From Silene latifolia (Eukaryota; Streptophyta; Magnoliopsida; Caryophyllales; Caryophyllaceae), in contig NC_133534.1 in the NCBI RefSeq assembly GCF_048544455.1, positions 120,986,269 through 121,050,268 of the forward strand: a stretch of DNA of 64,000 nt, given 5' to 3'. Each line of letters opens with the position of its first letter. Within the stretch, counting starts at the first letter, position 1. Shown one piece after another: positions 25,448 through 37,018 of this stretch. The notes below the pieces were generated by a model, which was not told the origin of the DNA, made no database searches, and saw only the letters and a program-made list of their open reading frames with translations. Position numbers and translations under genes: made by a program.

Positions 25448-27542
25448 ATGGCTGCGAAGAAAAAATCTACCAGGGGCAGCGGTTCCTGCAACTCCTCCTC
25501 CTCAGAATCCTGAGGAAACTTCTTCTGAAAATTTGCCTGCTTCTTCTGCTGCTCCATCTCCCACAGTAAATAAGCTGAGTGATCCTCCATTGGAGATGAT
25601 ATCAATATCTCATGGTGATTTCCAATTCAAGCCTACGAAGGCTTTAAATGAGGATCAGTCTCCTGCAAACCGTTTGAAGCCTGATTTTGAGAAGATTTTG
25701 AAGGATAAGGGGATCATCCCTGCTGATGTTGAAGTCTGGATCCCTGAGGATTCTTCTATCAGGGCCGACTAGGCTTGTCCTGGTTGGTTCTGCATCAATG
25801 ACTGGGCTTTCAGGGCAGGTTGTAAGCTTCCTTTTTCTCCTCTTATGGTTGAGGTTATTAAGGAGATCGATGTTCTATCTTATCCGTTAATTCCAATGGT
25901 GTGGAAGGTTGTATGTTCCATTGAGAATCTCTGTAAAAAACACAATATTTCTTTTTCTCTTGACGATTTGAAGACCTGTTATGCTGTTAAAACAAACAGT
26001 CCTGGCTGTATAAGTTTTAAGGTCAGGGCGTCTACTACTCCTCTTCTGAGCAACTTGGATAGTGGCCATGATAAAGGCTGGGCTGCTGGGTATATGTTTG
26101 TCAGGACCAATTCTGTGGGTCCTGACTTGGCGTATTTGAATCATGAGGCATGCGTTGCTAGTGAGTCTTTTTGGTTTCCTTTTTTGTCCTGCATGTTTTA
26201 TTTGTTAGTGAAAAATAAAATGAAAATTATAATAAGTCATGCCTCTTATGTGTGCAGTTGATGACTGGGTTACTGAAACTGAGTATCCCACTCCCAATGT
26301 TTCTACTTTCCTTGCTATTCCTCCTTTGGAGAGGTCCTGGCCTCTCTGTTGTGGGGTTGGTCACCTTCCACGCTGTTTGAAGGCTGACAGTGCTCCCAGG
26401 GCGGCTAAAGCTTTAGGGGCTGCTAGTGCCACTACCTCAGGCAGTAAGTCTATCTTTATTTTTCCTTTCTCTTTGATTTTAGTTTCCTGACAATGTTTGG
26501 TTTATATTGCTGATACAGTATTTCGTGTTGCAGCCACCAGGTCGTCTATTCGATTTGCCAGGTTTGGTATGACCGACCTCTCATCCAGGCTGGCCAAGAT
26601 TAAGGAGGAAGGTCCCTAGGGAAGCGGGGATCTTGAGCTTTGTTATTGACTTGTGAGAACAGTCGATCTTTGCCAAGGTCACTGCTTGCCCTGCTTTGCC
26701 CCTTTGAAACAAGTTCACAGCGACCCCAAAAAGGAGAGTTGAAGATGTTGATGTTTCGCCTTGGTCGGGAGGTGAGAGCCAGGTTGGATAATATGGAGGC
26801 TGCTAGGGTGAAGATCGGGGATTATCGCTTCTAAATCAGATGTCATGCTCACCCTTGACCTGTTGAGGCTGCTACTCGGCGATCGCTTGGTGGATCATTG
26901 ATCGGCCTCTTGGCTGGCGCCTTAGATGCTGTGAGGGAGGTAGGCTGGCACAATTTCTATATGTGTTTTGTTTTGGTAGTTTTCTATTGTTGGTATAAAT
27001 TACTCATATTTTTCTTTGTATTTGATCAGGGTGCTGCAACCTGTCTCTATAATGCCTATCAGGCTACTTCTTTGGTAGCCAGAATTGACCTGATGAGATC
27101 AGATTATGATAGGCTAAAGTCTGAGCCGGATTTTGCACGAGCTGACCTGGCTGCTAAAGCTGCTGAATTGACAAGGGTGCAGGCTGAGAGGGATGCTACT
27201 AATACTGAGGCAGTTTCGAGCAAGCGGCTGTTGCAGGAGGCCCTGGACAAAAATGAGGAGCTCACCAAAGAGAGGGATGACTTAGAGTTTAAGCTGGATG
27301 ATGCTTCCCTCTACTTCTATATCAAAGGAAGGGCGGCTGCTATGTCGGAGCCTGTCGAGGCCAGGGCCAAATGGGACCCTGCAGCTGAGATGGCTTTCGC
27401 TGCTTCAAAGTATCCTGACCTGCACAATTTGGAGAATGAACAGGAGGTCGACTCCCTAGGGGAGCAGGACGTTGAGGCTGATCTAGCTAAGAGTGGGGAG
27501 CCGGTTGTTGATGCTGCTGCTGCTTCTAAGGAGAAGCAGTAA
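25448..27542 (+). pseudogene. Retand antisense extra gene (aORF), resembling the putative gypsy-type 'Transposase_28' family
   Basis: Begins M-A-A-K-K-K-S-T. A frameshift near 25478 and a TAG at about 25770 interrupt exon 1. After the low-complexity N-terminus comes a globular segment (P-G-W-F-C-I-N-D-W-A-F-R-A-G then L-P-F-S-P-L-M) that recalls the plant family annotated as putative gypsy-type transposon protein (PF04195-like; from memory, not searched). Good GT..AG introns are visible at 26161-26257 and 26444-26533 and near 26940-27029. The last exon (27030-27542) encodes a coiled coil rich in A, E, K and L, then an acidic tail. A damaged stretch with stops lies at about 26618-26890. The gene runs against gag-pol and converges on integrase. 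Its function is unknown. Confidence 0.7.
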
Positions 27543-28329
27543 TAAATTTCTTCAGTTGGTATTTTGGCCCATCCAGAAGGGATGTCCCCGGACAAATATT
27601 ATTTTTATTTTCCTGTTTTGGGTCAGGGAGACTCTTCCTGCCCTTTATGAATATTTTGGCGCCCTTGCCCCAGGGGGTAAAGGTTTTTTATTGATATAGA
27701 AATGGTGGCCTTCTTTTGGCTGATTTCACTTTTGACTTTGCTTGATTTGTGAGTTTCATCCTGTAGGGCCTGTCAAATATTTTGTTTGAATGACCTACAC
27801 ATTATTTTCGTTTTATATTGTTATTCATGAGTAATTCAACCAAGTATAGTTTTTTTGCTATAATGGTTGAAGGGTGGGAAAACCGGCCTGTCAAGAGGGC
27901 TTATGTCCCCTGCCTAGCTGGAGGGCTCGGTATTCGGCCTGTCAAGAGGGCATTTTAGACTAAGTGTTTGGGAGAGAACACCCTTACACCTGTTTTGCTG
28001 CGTCCAGCCGGTTATAGTCCGTGGCAGTAAACCTAGTCAGGTCAGGCAATTATTTCATGCCCGATTGGTCCTGACTTTTTACTGTATCTGGTGGCGGTTA
28101 CCAACTCGTCAGGCACAGTTAAGTGCAAAATTTTTTTTTTCAGGAATGTATAGTAGAGTAGCACTCAATCCTGAATATTTATACATATAATCTTTTATCA
28201 TGTGTAATTGTTCAGGATTCAAAAAGTAAATAGATAGGTTAGTTTGAACATATATAAAATATAGACAGGGCATGTAAAACATGTAGTTCATCACATAGCA
28301 TGTTAGGTTGAGTAGTGATTGAATTTATA
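27543..28329. other. Spacer between the convergent aORF and pol
   Basis: Non-coding. Contains a short direct repeat of cggcctgtcaagagggc (about 27883 and 27934) and poly-T runs. The 3' ends of both transcripts probably lie here; no clear terminator signal was identified. Confidence 0.5.
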
Positions 28330-29398
28330 CCTGATTGTAGCCTGATCTTTACATATGGAATAATTTTAAATGAGTTACATTCTAGGATCTTGGGATCATT
28401 TCCCCTTCTAGCGTTTGGAGCCTGTATGCTCCTTGTCCAACAATTGAATCAATTAAGTAAGGGCCTTCCCATGTGGGAGCCAGTTTGCCTGCTGATTTTT
28501 CTTTTTTATTTGGAAATACTTTGCGTAAGACAAGGTCTCATTCTTTAAGGACCCTGACCCTGACGTTTTTATTGTAAGTCTGGCGGCGATGCTTGTTGAT
28601 ATGATGCCATCCCGATTTTGGCGGCGTCTCTTAATTCTTCTGTCAAGACCAAGTTGTCTTGCATCAGGTCTTTGTTTGCTTCAACGTTGTTGCCGCATCC
28701 GGATGTTGGTACTCGTACTTCCGCAGGAATGACAGCTTCACAGCCATATACCAGGGAGTAAGGCGTTTTGCCTGTTGCAGTTTTTGGAGTTGTCATGTCT
28801 GCCCATAGTACTAATGGAAGTTCTTCAGCCCATCTGCCTCGTCTTCTTTTCAGCTTCTTTTTTAGGCAGCTTATGACTACCTTGTTGCTTGACTCCGCAT
28901 GGCCATTAGCTTTTGGATATCCAGGGGTCGATGTTACGAGGTTGATATTCCATTCTTGGCAAAATGCTTGGGTCCTTTTCCCCACGAATTGAGTTCCGTT
29001 GTCACATACTATTTCTGATGGGACTCCATATTTGCAAATAATGTTCGTCCTGATAAAAGATATTACTTCTTTTTCGGTTACTTGCCTGAAAGAGTCAGCC
29101 TCAATCCATTTGGAGAAGTAATCAGTCATAGCTAACATGAAGACTTTTTGTCCTGGAGCTACAGGCAGTTTTCCCACAATGTCCATGCCCCACTTTATGA
29201 ATGGCCAGGGTGTGGAAATTGAATGAAGGAGTTCAGATGGCTGATGTATAATTGGTGCATGAATTTGGCAGGCTTGGCATTTTGAAGAGTATTCCAGGCA
29301 GTCAGCCCTCAGTGTAGGCCTGTAGTAGCCTGTCCTGAGGACTTTGCTTGCCAGGCTCTTTCCTCCTTTGCGGTTGCCATAGTGTCCGTCATGTATTT
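28330..29398 (-). pseudogene. Retand integrase (C-terminal two thirds)
   Basis: Continues from 39803 across the Athila-1 insertion. It carries the zinc-finger cysteines (C-Q-A-C-Q), the catalytic core (W-G-M-D-I-V-G, C-D-N-G-T-Q-F, and G-H-A-E-S-S-N with the Glu), then R-R-R-G-R-W and T-G-K-T-P-Y-S-L-V-Y-G. The main open frame ends at 28569. The usual Tat C-terminal tail remains readable in other frames down to about 28340, so at least one frameshift separates them. The Athila-1 insertion splits the H-D-G-H-Y-G segment from the N-terminal part. Confidence 0.85.
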
Positions 29399-30807
29399 TG
29401 ACAGGCAGTCGTATACCTATAAAAAATAACCAACTGGCTCTAACTAATATAGTTAGGGAAGTCGGGTCGATCTCCACAGGGAGATGGGGAAATGTCAGCT
29501 TTGTCTAAGTTCGTCTCGGTAACCAAATTGGGGGGTTTTAATTGTGTTGTTCTAAAACTAAAGAGAGTAAGAAAGAGAATAAAGCAGAGAGAAGGAATCA
29601 AGCAGATAGAGAAAGCAGCTAAGACAGATGGTTCACCATGATCATTCGGTCAAGTAATCTACGTCTCAGGTCAATGAAAGTATGATCTAAGGAGTAGTGA
29701 ATATCTCCTTTCGGTCTCAATTCGCCCTAAAGCATAAATAGCTTAGCTTTTGCCCTAACTATAATGCCCTATTGCTCGCTACTAGTCTCGCCTCTTCCAA
29801 CCTTTCGGTCCAGATCAAGGGTCTCTATGATATAAATGCCTAATTGCGTCGACTCAATTAAACAGATACAAATAAATGCAGCAGTTAACAACCAAGACTA
29901 CACCAGCATTAACCTAGTAAATCGATTACTATCCCTTCATAATTATGGATCCCCTTTAGTCTTAGCAAAAGGGAATTAACTATGCATCATCATCGAGTTA
30001 ACAATAATAACAGATAGATTATCGAAATTAAACATACTAACGAGGCTAAATAAGATTGAATAGAGTAATGATGAAAGTAATAAAGAGAAATAGCAGAATA
30101 ATAATAACGATTAAAGGATTAAGGAAGAATAATAATACCAATACAAATCGGAATTCGAGTAGCAGGAGGGTAGAAGGAGAGCAAAATCCAAGAACAGTAG
30201 CTAAAGATAGAGTTAAAGTGAATGACAGGAGTTACGCAGTCTAGTGTTCTTTTAACATACAAAAATCCTCTCCTAAACCTAACCAGTGGACTAATTACAA
30301 AAGCCCATACGAAATTAGGCGGAAAATAATCTAAAGCAGGCTAAACCACTCGATCGAGTGGAAATAAACCACTCGATCAAACAACTTAGCATCAAACCTC
30401 TCGATCGAGTGGAAATAAACCACTCGATCGAGTACTCCTTGCAATGTCTTCTCGTTTGAACACTTGAACCACTCCATCGAGCAACATTCAATAAATAAAG
30501 CATTCGATAGACTAGAAAACTAATCGATCAAGCTGTTTAGGTACGTTAGACATTGAAACACCTCCCGAAACCAGCTCACGCGTCTTCTAAGTGTTAGATT
30601 TCCAAGCTCCAGCTCCTCGTTCTCCATAAATGCATGCAAACGGGACGAATTAAGGCTAGATTTAGCTCCTCTTTGGTTAATTCTTGCAAATTACATAAAA
30701 CGAACCAAAGTAGAATATTCGGGGGTATTTGTAGACAGATACTACATAAATAAAACAGAAATGCGTATAAAAATGAGGTAAAAACCTTATATAAAATACA
30801 CGCATCA
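29399..30807 (-). repeat. Athila-1 3' LTR
   Basis: 1,409 bp, bounded TGACAGGCAG...ACGCATCA on the plus strand. About 50 bp longer than the other LTR because one extra unit of the palindrome array is present (around 30360-30410). Several palindromes here have CpG-to-TpG or CpG-to-CpA changes compared with 38439-39797. Confidence 0.92.
30347..30535. repeat. Palindrome array C in the Athila-1 3' LTR
   Basis: CTCGATCGAG-type copies start at 30347, 30370, 30398 and 30421 (spacing 23, 28, 23), a 51-bp paired repeat. Decayed copies follow near 30472, 30500 and 30522. The 5' LTR holds a shorter version at about 39387-39525 with better-preserved decayed copies. Confidence 0.85.
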
Positions 30808-32790
30808 AATCTCCCCAAACCAAACTTTTGCTTTTCCCCAAGCAAAGTATGAATGCAACTAAGAATAAACAGTAGAACGGGCACAACGCATCAACTACAA
30901 ATCACCCACCAAAACCAGTTTAATGCAACAACTGACAAAGTGGCAAATGAGAAGTGCAGACGAATTAAATCAATGTTTCAAACTTACTGAACCGTCGACC
31001 TTGCAAGACTCAAAAGATATCGGACTCTCACGGGTCGCTCATCACTCAAAATTAGGCACAAGGTGAGTATATATGTGAAATATAGAAAGAAGTAAAGACA
31101 CTCACCTAACTCGACCTATAAGAACATGTATGCAGTTAACATGAATAAAGTCTCTACAACCGTACATACACATTCCAACCATACTAATGACCAAGACACA
31201 TGCCGAGGACTTACATTTGGGTAAGTAAGGTAATGGGTAAGAAGGGGCTAAAACGAATTTGGATATGTGGAGTTAATAGCCAGGCTAGCAACAACGAATT
31301 CCAAATTTTGAACTGCATCCCAACTTCGTACTCAATATAACAAAACGAAACGGTGCAAATACCATGCACTCTACTCACGAAACACCAAAAACTCGTCAAC
31401 TCCCCATAAGATATAATTAAAACATGGGAGTGAAAATCATTATACAATTTCTCATTTTTCTGCGCACATGATTTTTCTTTCTTTTTCTTCTTTTCCATCT
31501 TTTTCGTTCTTTTTTTTCTCTTTTCACTTCATTCATTTTTTTTCATTTTTTCATTCATCATTTTTTCTCTTTCATTCCCTTCAATTCTTCCACCATCTTC
31601 TGAAATCAGATAAAAACAACCAAACTGCAGTAAAACATTCCAAACAGCTACTCATCAGTAGCTCGGCTAGGGTAGGAAAAATTATAAACAATAGCTAATA
31701 GGACAAAAAGGCAATTTGGCTATGTGGGGCTCATGGGTAGAATGAAATAAAAGGAACTGCCTCTCCTAACATGTGTCACCATTCACAGACCGAATGCATA
31801 CAGGTATTAAGAAGACTAGACTCATGCTTATGCAAATTGATATTACATGCCTTAAAGAGAGTACTACTCACATCCTAAATGGAACCGGTCATGAATGTCA
31901 CTAGTTTATAAAGCTCTAACCTCAGAATGTAGTGTAGCTTGCCGATATAAGAGTCAAGTCTATTCGTTCAGATAAGAGAGAAACAAAAACTCGTAGATCA
32001 TGCACATAATCATGCCAACTAAATGTCAAGAATATGCAAGGCTCAAGTAAGGATTCAATGTAGAGTCAAAGTTCAAACGTTCCGACTCAAATTAAACGTG
32101 AAAATTTTTGAATTTTATGATTTTTTTTTTTTGAATTAAAAACGACAAGGCATGCGAAAATAAATAAACGAGCAAGCAAAAATGCAAGAAAACATGCAGA
32201 CACAGATATGGATGCATACCTCCCCAAACCAAACCGTACAATGCCCTCATTGTACCAAAAATAGGGAAAGAAATGCAAACTGAAGAGAGAAGGAGAAGTG
32301 GAGTCGGAATACTCACAAAACGTCGTGAAGAGGGACCTCCCCAAACCGATCATGAACATGGGACGTCAAAGAAAGTCAAGCAGTAGCTCTATAGACGTGA
32401 AATAGCAGCTGGAAGACATATTTACTCGATCGAGTAGCTTGGAACTGCTCGATCGAGTGAACTGTTGTCTAGAAGGACTCGATCGAGTAAAATAACCGCT
32501 CGATCGAGTGAACGTGAATATGCAACTGGTCGATCGAGGGTATATATCACTCGATCGAGTGAATGTTACCCCAAAAGCGCTCGATCGAGTAGAAAAACTA
32601 CTCGATCGAGTGGCTTAACCTGCAAAACACGCATTAAAAGCAAGGAAAGCATAAAAAGTGCGTAAAACAGTGTCTAAAGTTCAGCATAAAGCTAAAGAAA
32701 AATAAAAAGTTCAACAAAAATACAAGAAAACAGTCCGGGCTACCTCCCGGAGAGCGCAAGTTTAAGAGGTCCCGCACGACCTTTCTGGCA
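30808..32790 (-). other. Athila-1 3' non-coding region
   Basis: Lies between integrase and the 3' LTR. It begins with a polypurine tract on the minus strand (plus strand aatctccccaaaccaaac at 30808-30825). A poly-pyrimidine stretch occurs at about 31468-31600 and a second ctccccaaacc sequence at about 32220. A palindrome array occupies 32423-32612. No env-like frame is recognised. Confidence 0.7.
32423..32612. repeat. Palindrome array D, downstream of Athila-1 pol
   Basis: Eight CTCGATCGAG-type copies start at 32423, 32446, 32476, 32497, 32527, 32548, 32578 and 32599. Spacing alternates 21-23 and 30, giving a 51-bp unit of two palindromes, the same period as the coding array at 36728-37018. 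The array starts about 180 bp after the integrase stop codon on the minus strand. Confidence 0.9.
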
Positions 32791-34320
32791 TCAATTAACT
32801 GGCGCGTCAAGCTCGTCTAAGTACAAGACTTCAACACGATTGTCTGCTTCATTTACCTCGTGATAATGCTTTACATATTGCCCATTCACCTTGAACCTAC
32901 TACCTTCAGAGTCTTCGAGCTCCACGGATCCAAATTTGGTAACTGCTGTCATCGTATAAGGACCATTCCACCTGGACTTCAGCTTGCCAGGAAATAATCT
33001 CAATCGGGCATTAAACAGCAACATTTTTTGCCCAACATGATACTCCCGAGGTAGAATTCTCTTGTCATGCCATCTCTTCGTATTTTCTTTATAAATGCGT
33101 GAGCTATCATAGGCATTAAGCCTAAACTCTTCCAACTCATCTAGCTGCAAAAGACGATTCTGACCACACAATTTAGGATCAAAGTTAAGCTCACGAATTG
33201 CCCACCAAGCCTTACATTCCAATTCAACAGGTAAGTGACATGATTTCCCATAAACTAACCTATAAGGCGATGCACCAATTGGTGTCTTAAAGGCAGTTCT
33301 GTAGGCCCATAATGTGTCTTCTAATTTAAGACTCCAGTCCTTCCGTGATTTAGAAACTACCTTAGATAAGATCTCTTTCAACTCGCGATTAGAGACCTCA
33401 ACCTGACCACTAGTTTGGGGATGGTACCCCAAACCACGCCGGTGTTGGACACCAACTTGAGACATAATAGAAGTTAGTTTCTTTTCCTTAAAGTGCATTC
33501 CCCCATCACTAATGACGACCCTAAGGACACCAAATCGGGGAAATATGACCTTTTTAAACATTTTTATCACGGTCTTGGCATCACAATGAGGTGAGGCAAT
33601 TGCCTCAACCCATTTCGAAACATAATCTACAGCCACTAAGATGTACCTGTTACCTTTACTAGACGGGAACGGTCCTTGGAAATCAATGCCCCAGACATCG
33701 AAAACCTCAACCTCTAAGTTGCCATTTTGTGGCATCTCATGTCTCTTCGAAATATTCCATGATCGTTGGCAAGCATCACAAGCTGAAACAAAAGACTTAG
33801 CATCATCAAACAAAGTAAGCCAGTAAAAACCAGATTGAAGTACCTTAGCCACGGTGCGCGATGGACCGTGGTGACCACCATAGGAAGAGGAGTGACAGCC
33901 TTCCAGGACTACCTTGGCCTCCCACTGCAGAATACACCGTCTGTAGAGACCATCTGCACATTCCTTAAACAAATAAGGATCATCCCAAAAATACTGCTTA
34001 GCGTTATACCGAAAACGCTTCCTCTGCTGATGAGAAAGGTTAGGCGGCAGCTTGCCACTGACAACGAAGTTAGCTATATCTGCATACCAAGGTTCTTGGT
34101 TAACAATAGACGATAAAACAGCAAATAAAGTATCGCCAGGGAAAGAGTCATCAATAGGTAGAGACTCTTCCCCATCCTGTCGCGTCAGTCGCGATAAATG
34201 ATCAGCTACAACGTTCTCAGCTCCTTTCTTATCCTTAATCTGCAAATCAAACTCCTGAAGAAGGAGTATCCATCTCAATAGCAGTGGTTTAGCCTCCTTC
34301 TTAGCAAGGAGATGCCTCAA
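32791..34320 (-). pseudogene. Athila-1 RNase H end and integrase
   Basis: A 509-codon open frame. It starts with the RNase H tail (A-D-H-L-S-R-L near residue 39). It then has an HHCC zinc finger (His at about 143 and 150-151, Cys at 181 and 184), and a core with Asp213 (W-G-I-D-F-Q-G-P-F), Asp272 (S-D-G-G) and Glu308, i.e. the D,D35E spacing. The C-terminal part has the G-P-Y-T-M and V-N-G-Q-Y-V-K-H-Y segments typical of Athila. The domain looks intact; it is disconnected from RT by a frameshift near 34320-34340. Confidence 0.92.
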
Positions 34321-35273
34321 AGCTGCATGGTCGGAAAAAAAGAAACCGACCCAACCAAATAAGAACGAAACTTCTCTAAGGCATAAACTACAGCTAGCAG
34401 CTCTTTTTTAGTGGTAGTGTACTTCACTTGAGCCTCATCCAGAGTTCGGCTCGCATAGTAGATTGCATTCAAAGCTTTGTCTTTCCTTTGGCCTAGCACC
34501 GCTCCTAGTGCATAGTCACTGGCATCACACATTATCTTAAACGGCAAGTCCCATTCGGGAGGCTGTATGATCGGCGCAGAGACTAAAGCCTGCTTTAACC
34601 TGTGAAAAGCAGAAAGACACTCATCAATAAATACAAAAGGGGCATCCTTAAGTAGCAGCTGTGTAAGTGGTTTAGCAATTTTTGAGAAATCCTTGATAAA
34701 CCGGCGATAAAATCCGGCGTGGCCAAGGAAACTCCTCACCCCCTTAACATTAACAAGAGGTGGTAATTGGTGAATCACTTCCACCTTTGCTTTATCAACC
34801 TCTATTCCCCTATCAGAAACTAAGTGCCCTAAGACAACTCCCTCGTTGACCATGAAATGGCACTTCTCCCAGTTAAGCACAAGATTAACCTCAATGCAGC
34901 GCTGCAACACTTTATCAAGGTTAGACAGACAGTTATAAAAATCACTTCAATAAACACTGAAATCGTCCATGAAAACTTCCATAATAGATTCAATATACTC
35001 TGAAAATATCCCCATCATGTACCTTTGGAAGGTGGCAGGGGCATTACATAAACCAAAAGGCATCCTGCGATAAGCAAACACGCCCTGAGGAGAAGTAAAT
35101 GTAGTCTTAGCTTGATCGTCTGGGTGGATAGGGATCTGAAAGAACCCTGAATACCCGTTTAAATAGCAGAAAAATTTGTGAGAAGCTAACCTTTCTACCA
35201 TTTGATCAATAAAAGGAAGGGGAAAGTGATCTTTCTTGGTGGAGACATTAAGCTGTTTGTAATCTATACACAT
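34317..35273 (-). pseudogene. Athila-1 reverse transcriptase and RNase H
   Basis: RT palm motifs are present: F-C-Y-L-N-G-Y-S-G (a variant of the first catalytic Asp block, D replaced by N), M-P-F-G-L-C-N-A-P-A-T-F-Q-R, and F-M-D-D at 34962-34973. A stop codon follows shortly after, at about 34947, then the thumb/RNase H frame resumes in phase (G-H-L-V-S, F-Y-R-R-F-I-K-D-F, C-D-A-S-D-Y-A-L-G-A-V-L-G). A TAG also separates it from the preceding frame near 35275. The Asp-to-Asn change would abolish polymerase activity even without the stops. Confidence 0.9.
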
Positions 35274-35276
35274 CCG

Positions 35277-36959
35277 CTAACCAGTCACTACTCGAGTAGG
35301 TATTAACTCATTCTTATCATTCTTAGCCACAGTTGTCCCTCCTTTCTTCGGGACCACCTGTACTGGACTCACCCATTTGGAATGAACAACAGAATAAATA
35401 ATACCTGCGTCGAGCAGCTTCATTACCTCAGCCATCACAACATCTTGCATCTTCTGGTTCAGTCTACGCTGACCCTGTCTGCAAGGTTTGTGATCTTCCT
35501 CCACCTCTATCCTGTGCATACAAATATCGGGACTAATCCCCTTGATATCGTCCAATGAATAACCCAGTGCTTTCCTGTTTTTCTTAAGTACAGGTAACAG
35601 AGAAGTCAGCTGATCATTATCAAGCTTAGCACTAACAATGACTGGATATTGCTCAGTATCATCTAAGAAAACATATTTTAGATGAGAAGGAAGAGGCTTA
35701 CGTTCCGGTACCTTTACCTCAATGGAGCAAAGAGTGCTAATCATCTGATCCACTTGCTCTCCCTCAGCGTCGGTGAGTTCACGCTCATCTAAATCATCTA
35801 TAAGCAATTCCAACAAAGCGTCATCGTCATCTGGGCTATCTTCACACTCATCAAAGAGCATAAGAGCTTTTAGTGGGTCTTTCATGAAAGAACCCGACCA
35901 GAAGTCATAAATAGACTCTTCAATAATATCAACCGAATAACAAGTATCCTCTATCATTCGCCGAGCCAAAGTACTAGGCAGACTAAAAGTGATCGCGTCA
36001 TCCCCTACTGCAAGAGTCAAACGCCCTTGTTTGACATCAATAACGGCCCCAGCTGTACAAAGGAATGGTCTTCCTAAAATAATTGGGGTCCGGGTGTCCT
36101 CAGCTATATCTAGAACAATGAAATCCACTGGAATAAAGAGCTTGCCTATTTTCACAGGCACGTCCTCTAAGACACCTAAGGGCCTCCTAACAAATCTATC
36201 AGCCATCTGTAGGTTAATGTTAGTCACTTTGAGATGACTCATATTCAGTTTCTTGCAGACAGATAGGGGCATGACACTGACGCTGGCTCCTAAATCACAA
36301 AGAGCCTTATCAATAACCACATTGCCTATAATACAGGTAATAGAAAAGCTGCCCGGGTCTTTCATTTTAGGTGGAGCCTTATTTAAAAGTAAATTACTAG
36401 ACTCTTCCATAAATGAAACCATCTCAAATTCACTTAAATCTCTCTTACGCGTCACAATATCTTTCATAAACTTAGCGTAAGTAGGTACCTGAGTAACAAG
36501 TTCGGTAAAAGGGACAGTTACCTGGAGGTTCTTCACAACGTCCACAAACTTACCGTACTGTCGCTCGATCCTCGCATCCTTCAGACGACCTGGGAAGGGT
36601 ACTCTGGTAGCAATAAGTGGACCCGCATCTTTCTCTTTACCTTTACCGGTGCGTGACATCTCCACAGCAGGGGAAGATGACACGGTAGCGGAATTAGATA
36701 GTAAAATAGGATCTCCGCTGCTTCTGGTACTCGATCGAGTACTTTTATCACTCGATCGAGTGGTTTCACATTGGGAATTACTCGATCGACCATAATTATT
36801 ACTCGATCGAGTGATCTCTTTATCAGGCTTACTCGGTCGAGCATTTTTATCACTCGATCGAGTGATTTCTTCAGCAAATTTACTCGATCGAGTAAGAACA
36901 TCACTCGATCGACCATTATCAATTTGTGCACTTCTCGATCGACCACTATTTTCACTCAC
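35277..36959 (-). pseudogene. Athila-1 protease region with N-terminal R-S-S repeats, leading into RT
   Basis: A 560-codon frame. Residues 1-82 are a low-complexity stretch in which T-R-S-S or G-R-S-S recurs, each instance encoded by a CTCGATCGAG palindrome. From about residue 115 comes the Athila pre-protease domain (F-P-G-R-L, F-T-E-L, Y-A-K-F-M-K-D-I). The aspartic protease has D-L-G-A at about 222-225 and I-I-L-G-R-P-F-L. After an acidic linker (D-D-D-D) the frame enters RT (W-V-S-P-V-Q-V-V-P-K-K-G-G). It ends at a TAG just before the conserved C-I-D-Y. The motif D-L-G-A instead of D-T-G/D-S-G is usual for Athila. Confidence 0.9.
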
Positions 36960-37018
36960 ATCTAGTGATGGGATGAACTATTTCACTCGATCGAGTAGAT
37001 ATTTCACTCGATCAAGTA
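36728..37018. repeat. Palindrome array E inside the Athila-1 gag-protease frame
   Basis: Copies start at 36728, 36749, 36779, 36800, 36830, 36851, 36881, 36902, 36932, (36953, badly decayed), 36984 and 37005. Spacing alternates exactly 21 and 30 bp, so the unit is 51 bp or 17 codons. One step is 31 instead of 30 (36953 to 36984), and that single-base shift marks the frame change between the gag and protease frames. The copy at 37005 has CGA changed to TGA on the minus strand, which makes the gag stop codon. Confidence 0.92.

Noticed and set aside
32465..32665. Plus-strand open frame rich in R-S-S repeats
   Set aside because: It is the reverse reading of palindrome array D; CTCGATCGAG reads as R-S-S on either strand. 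It lies in non-coding DNA and has no other support.
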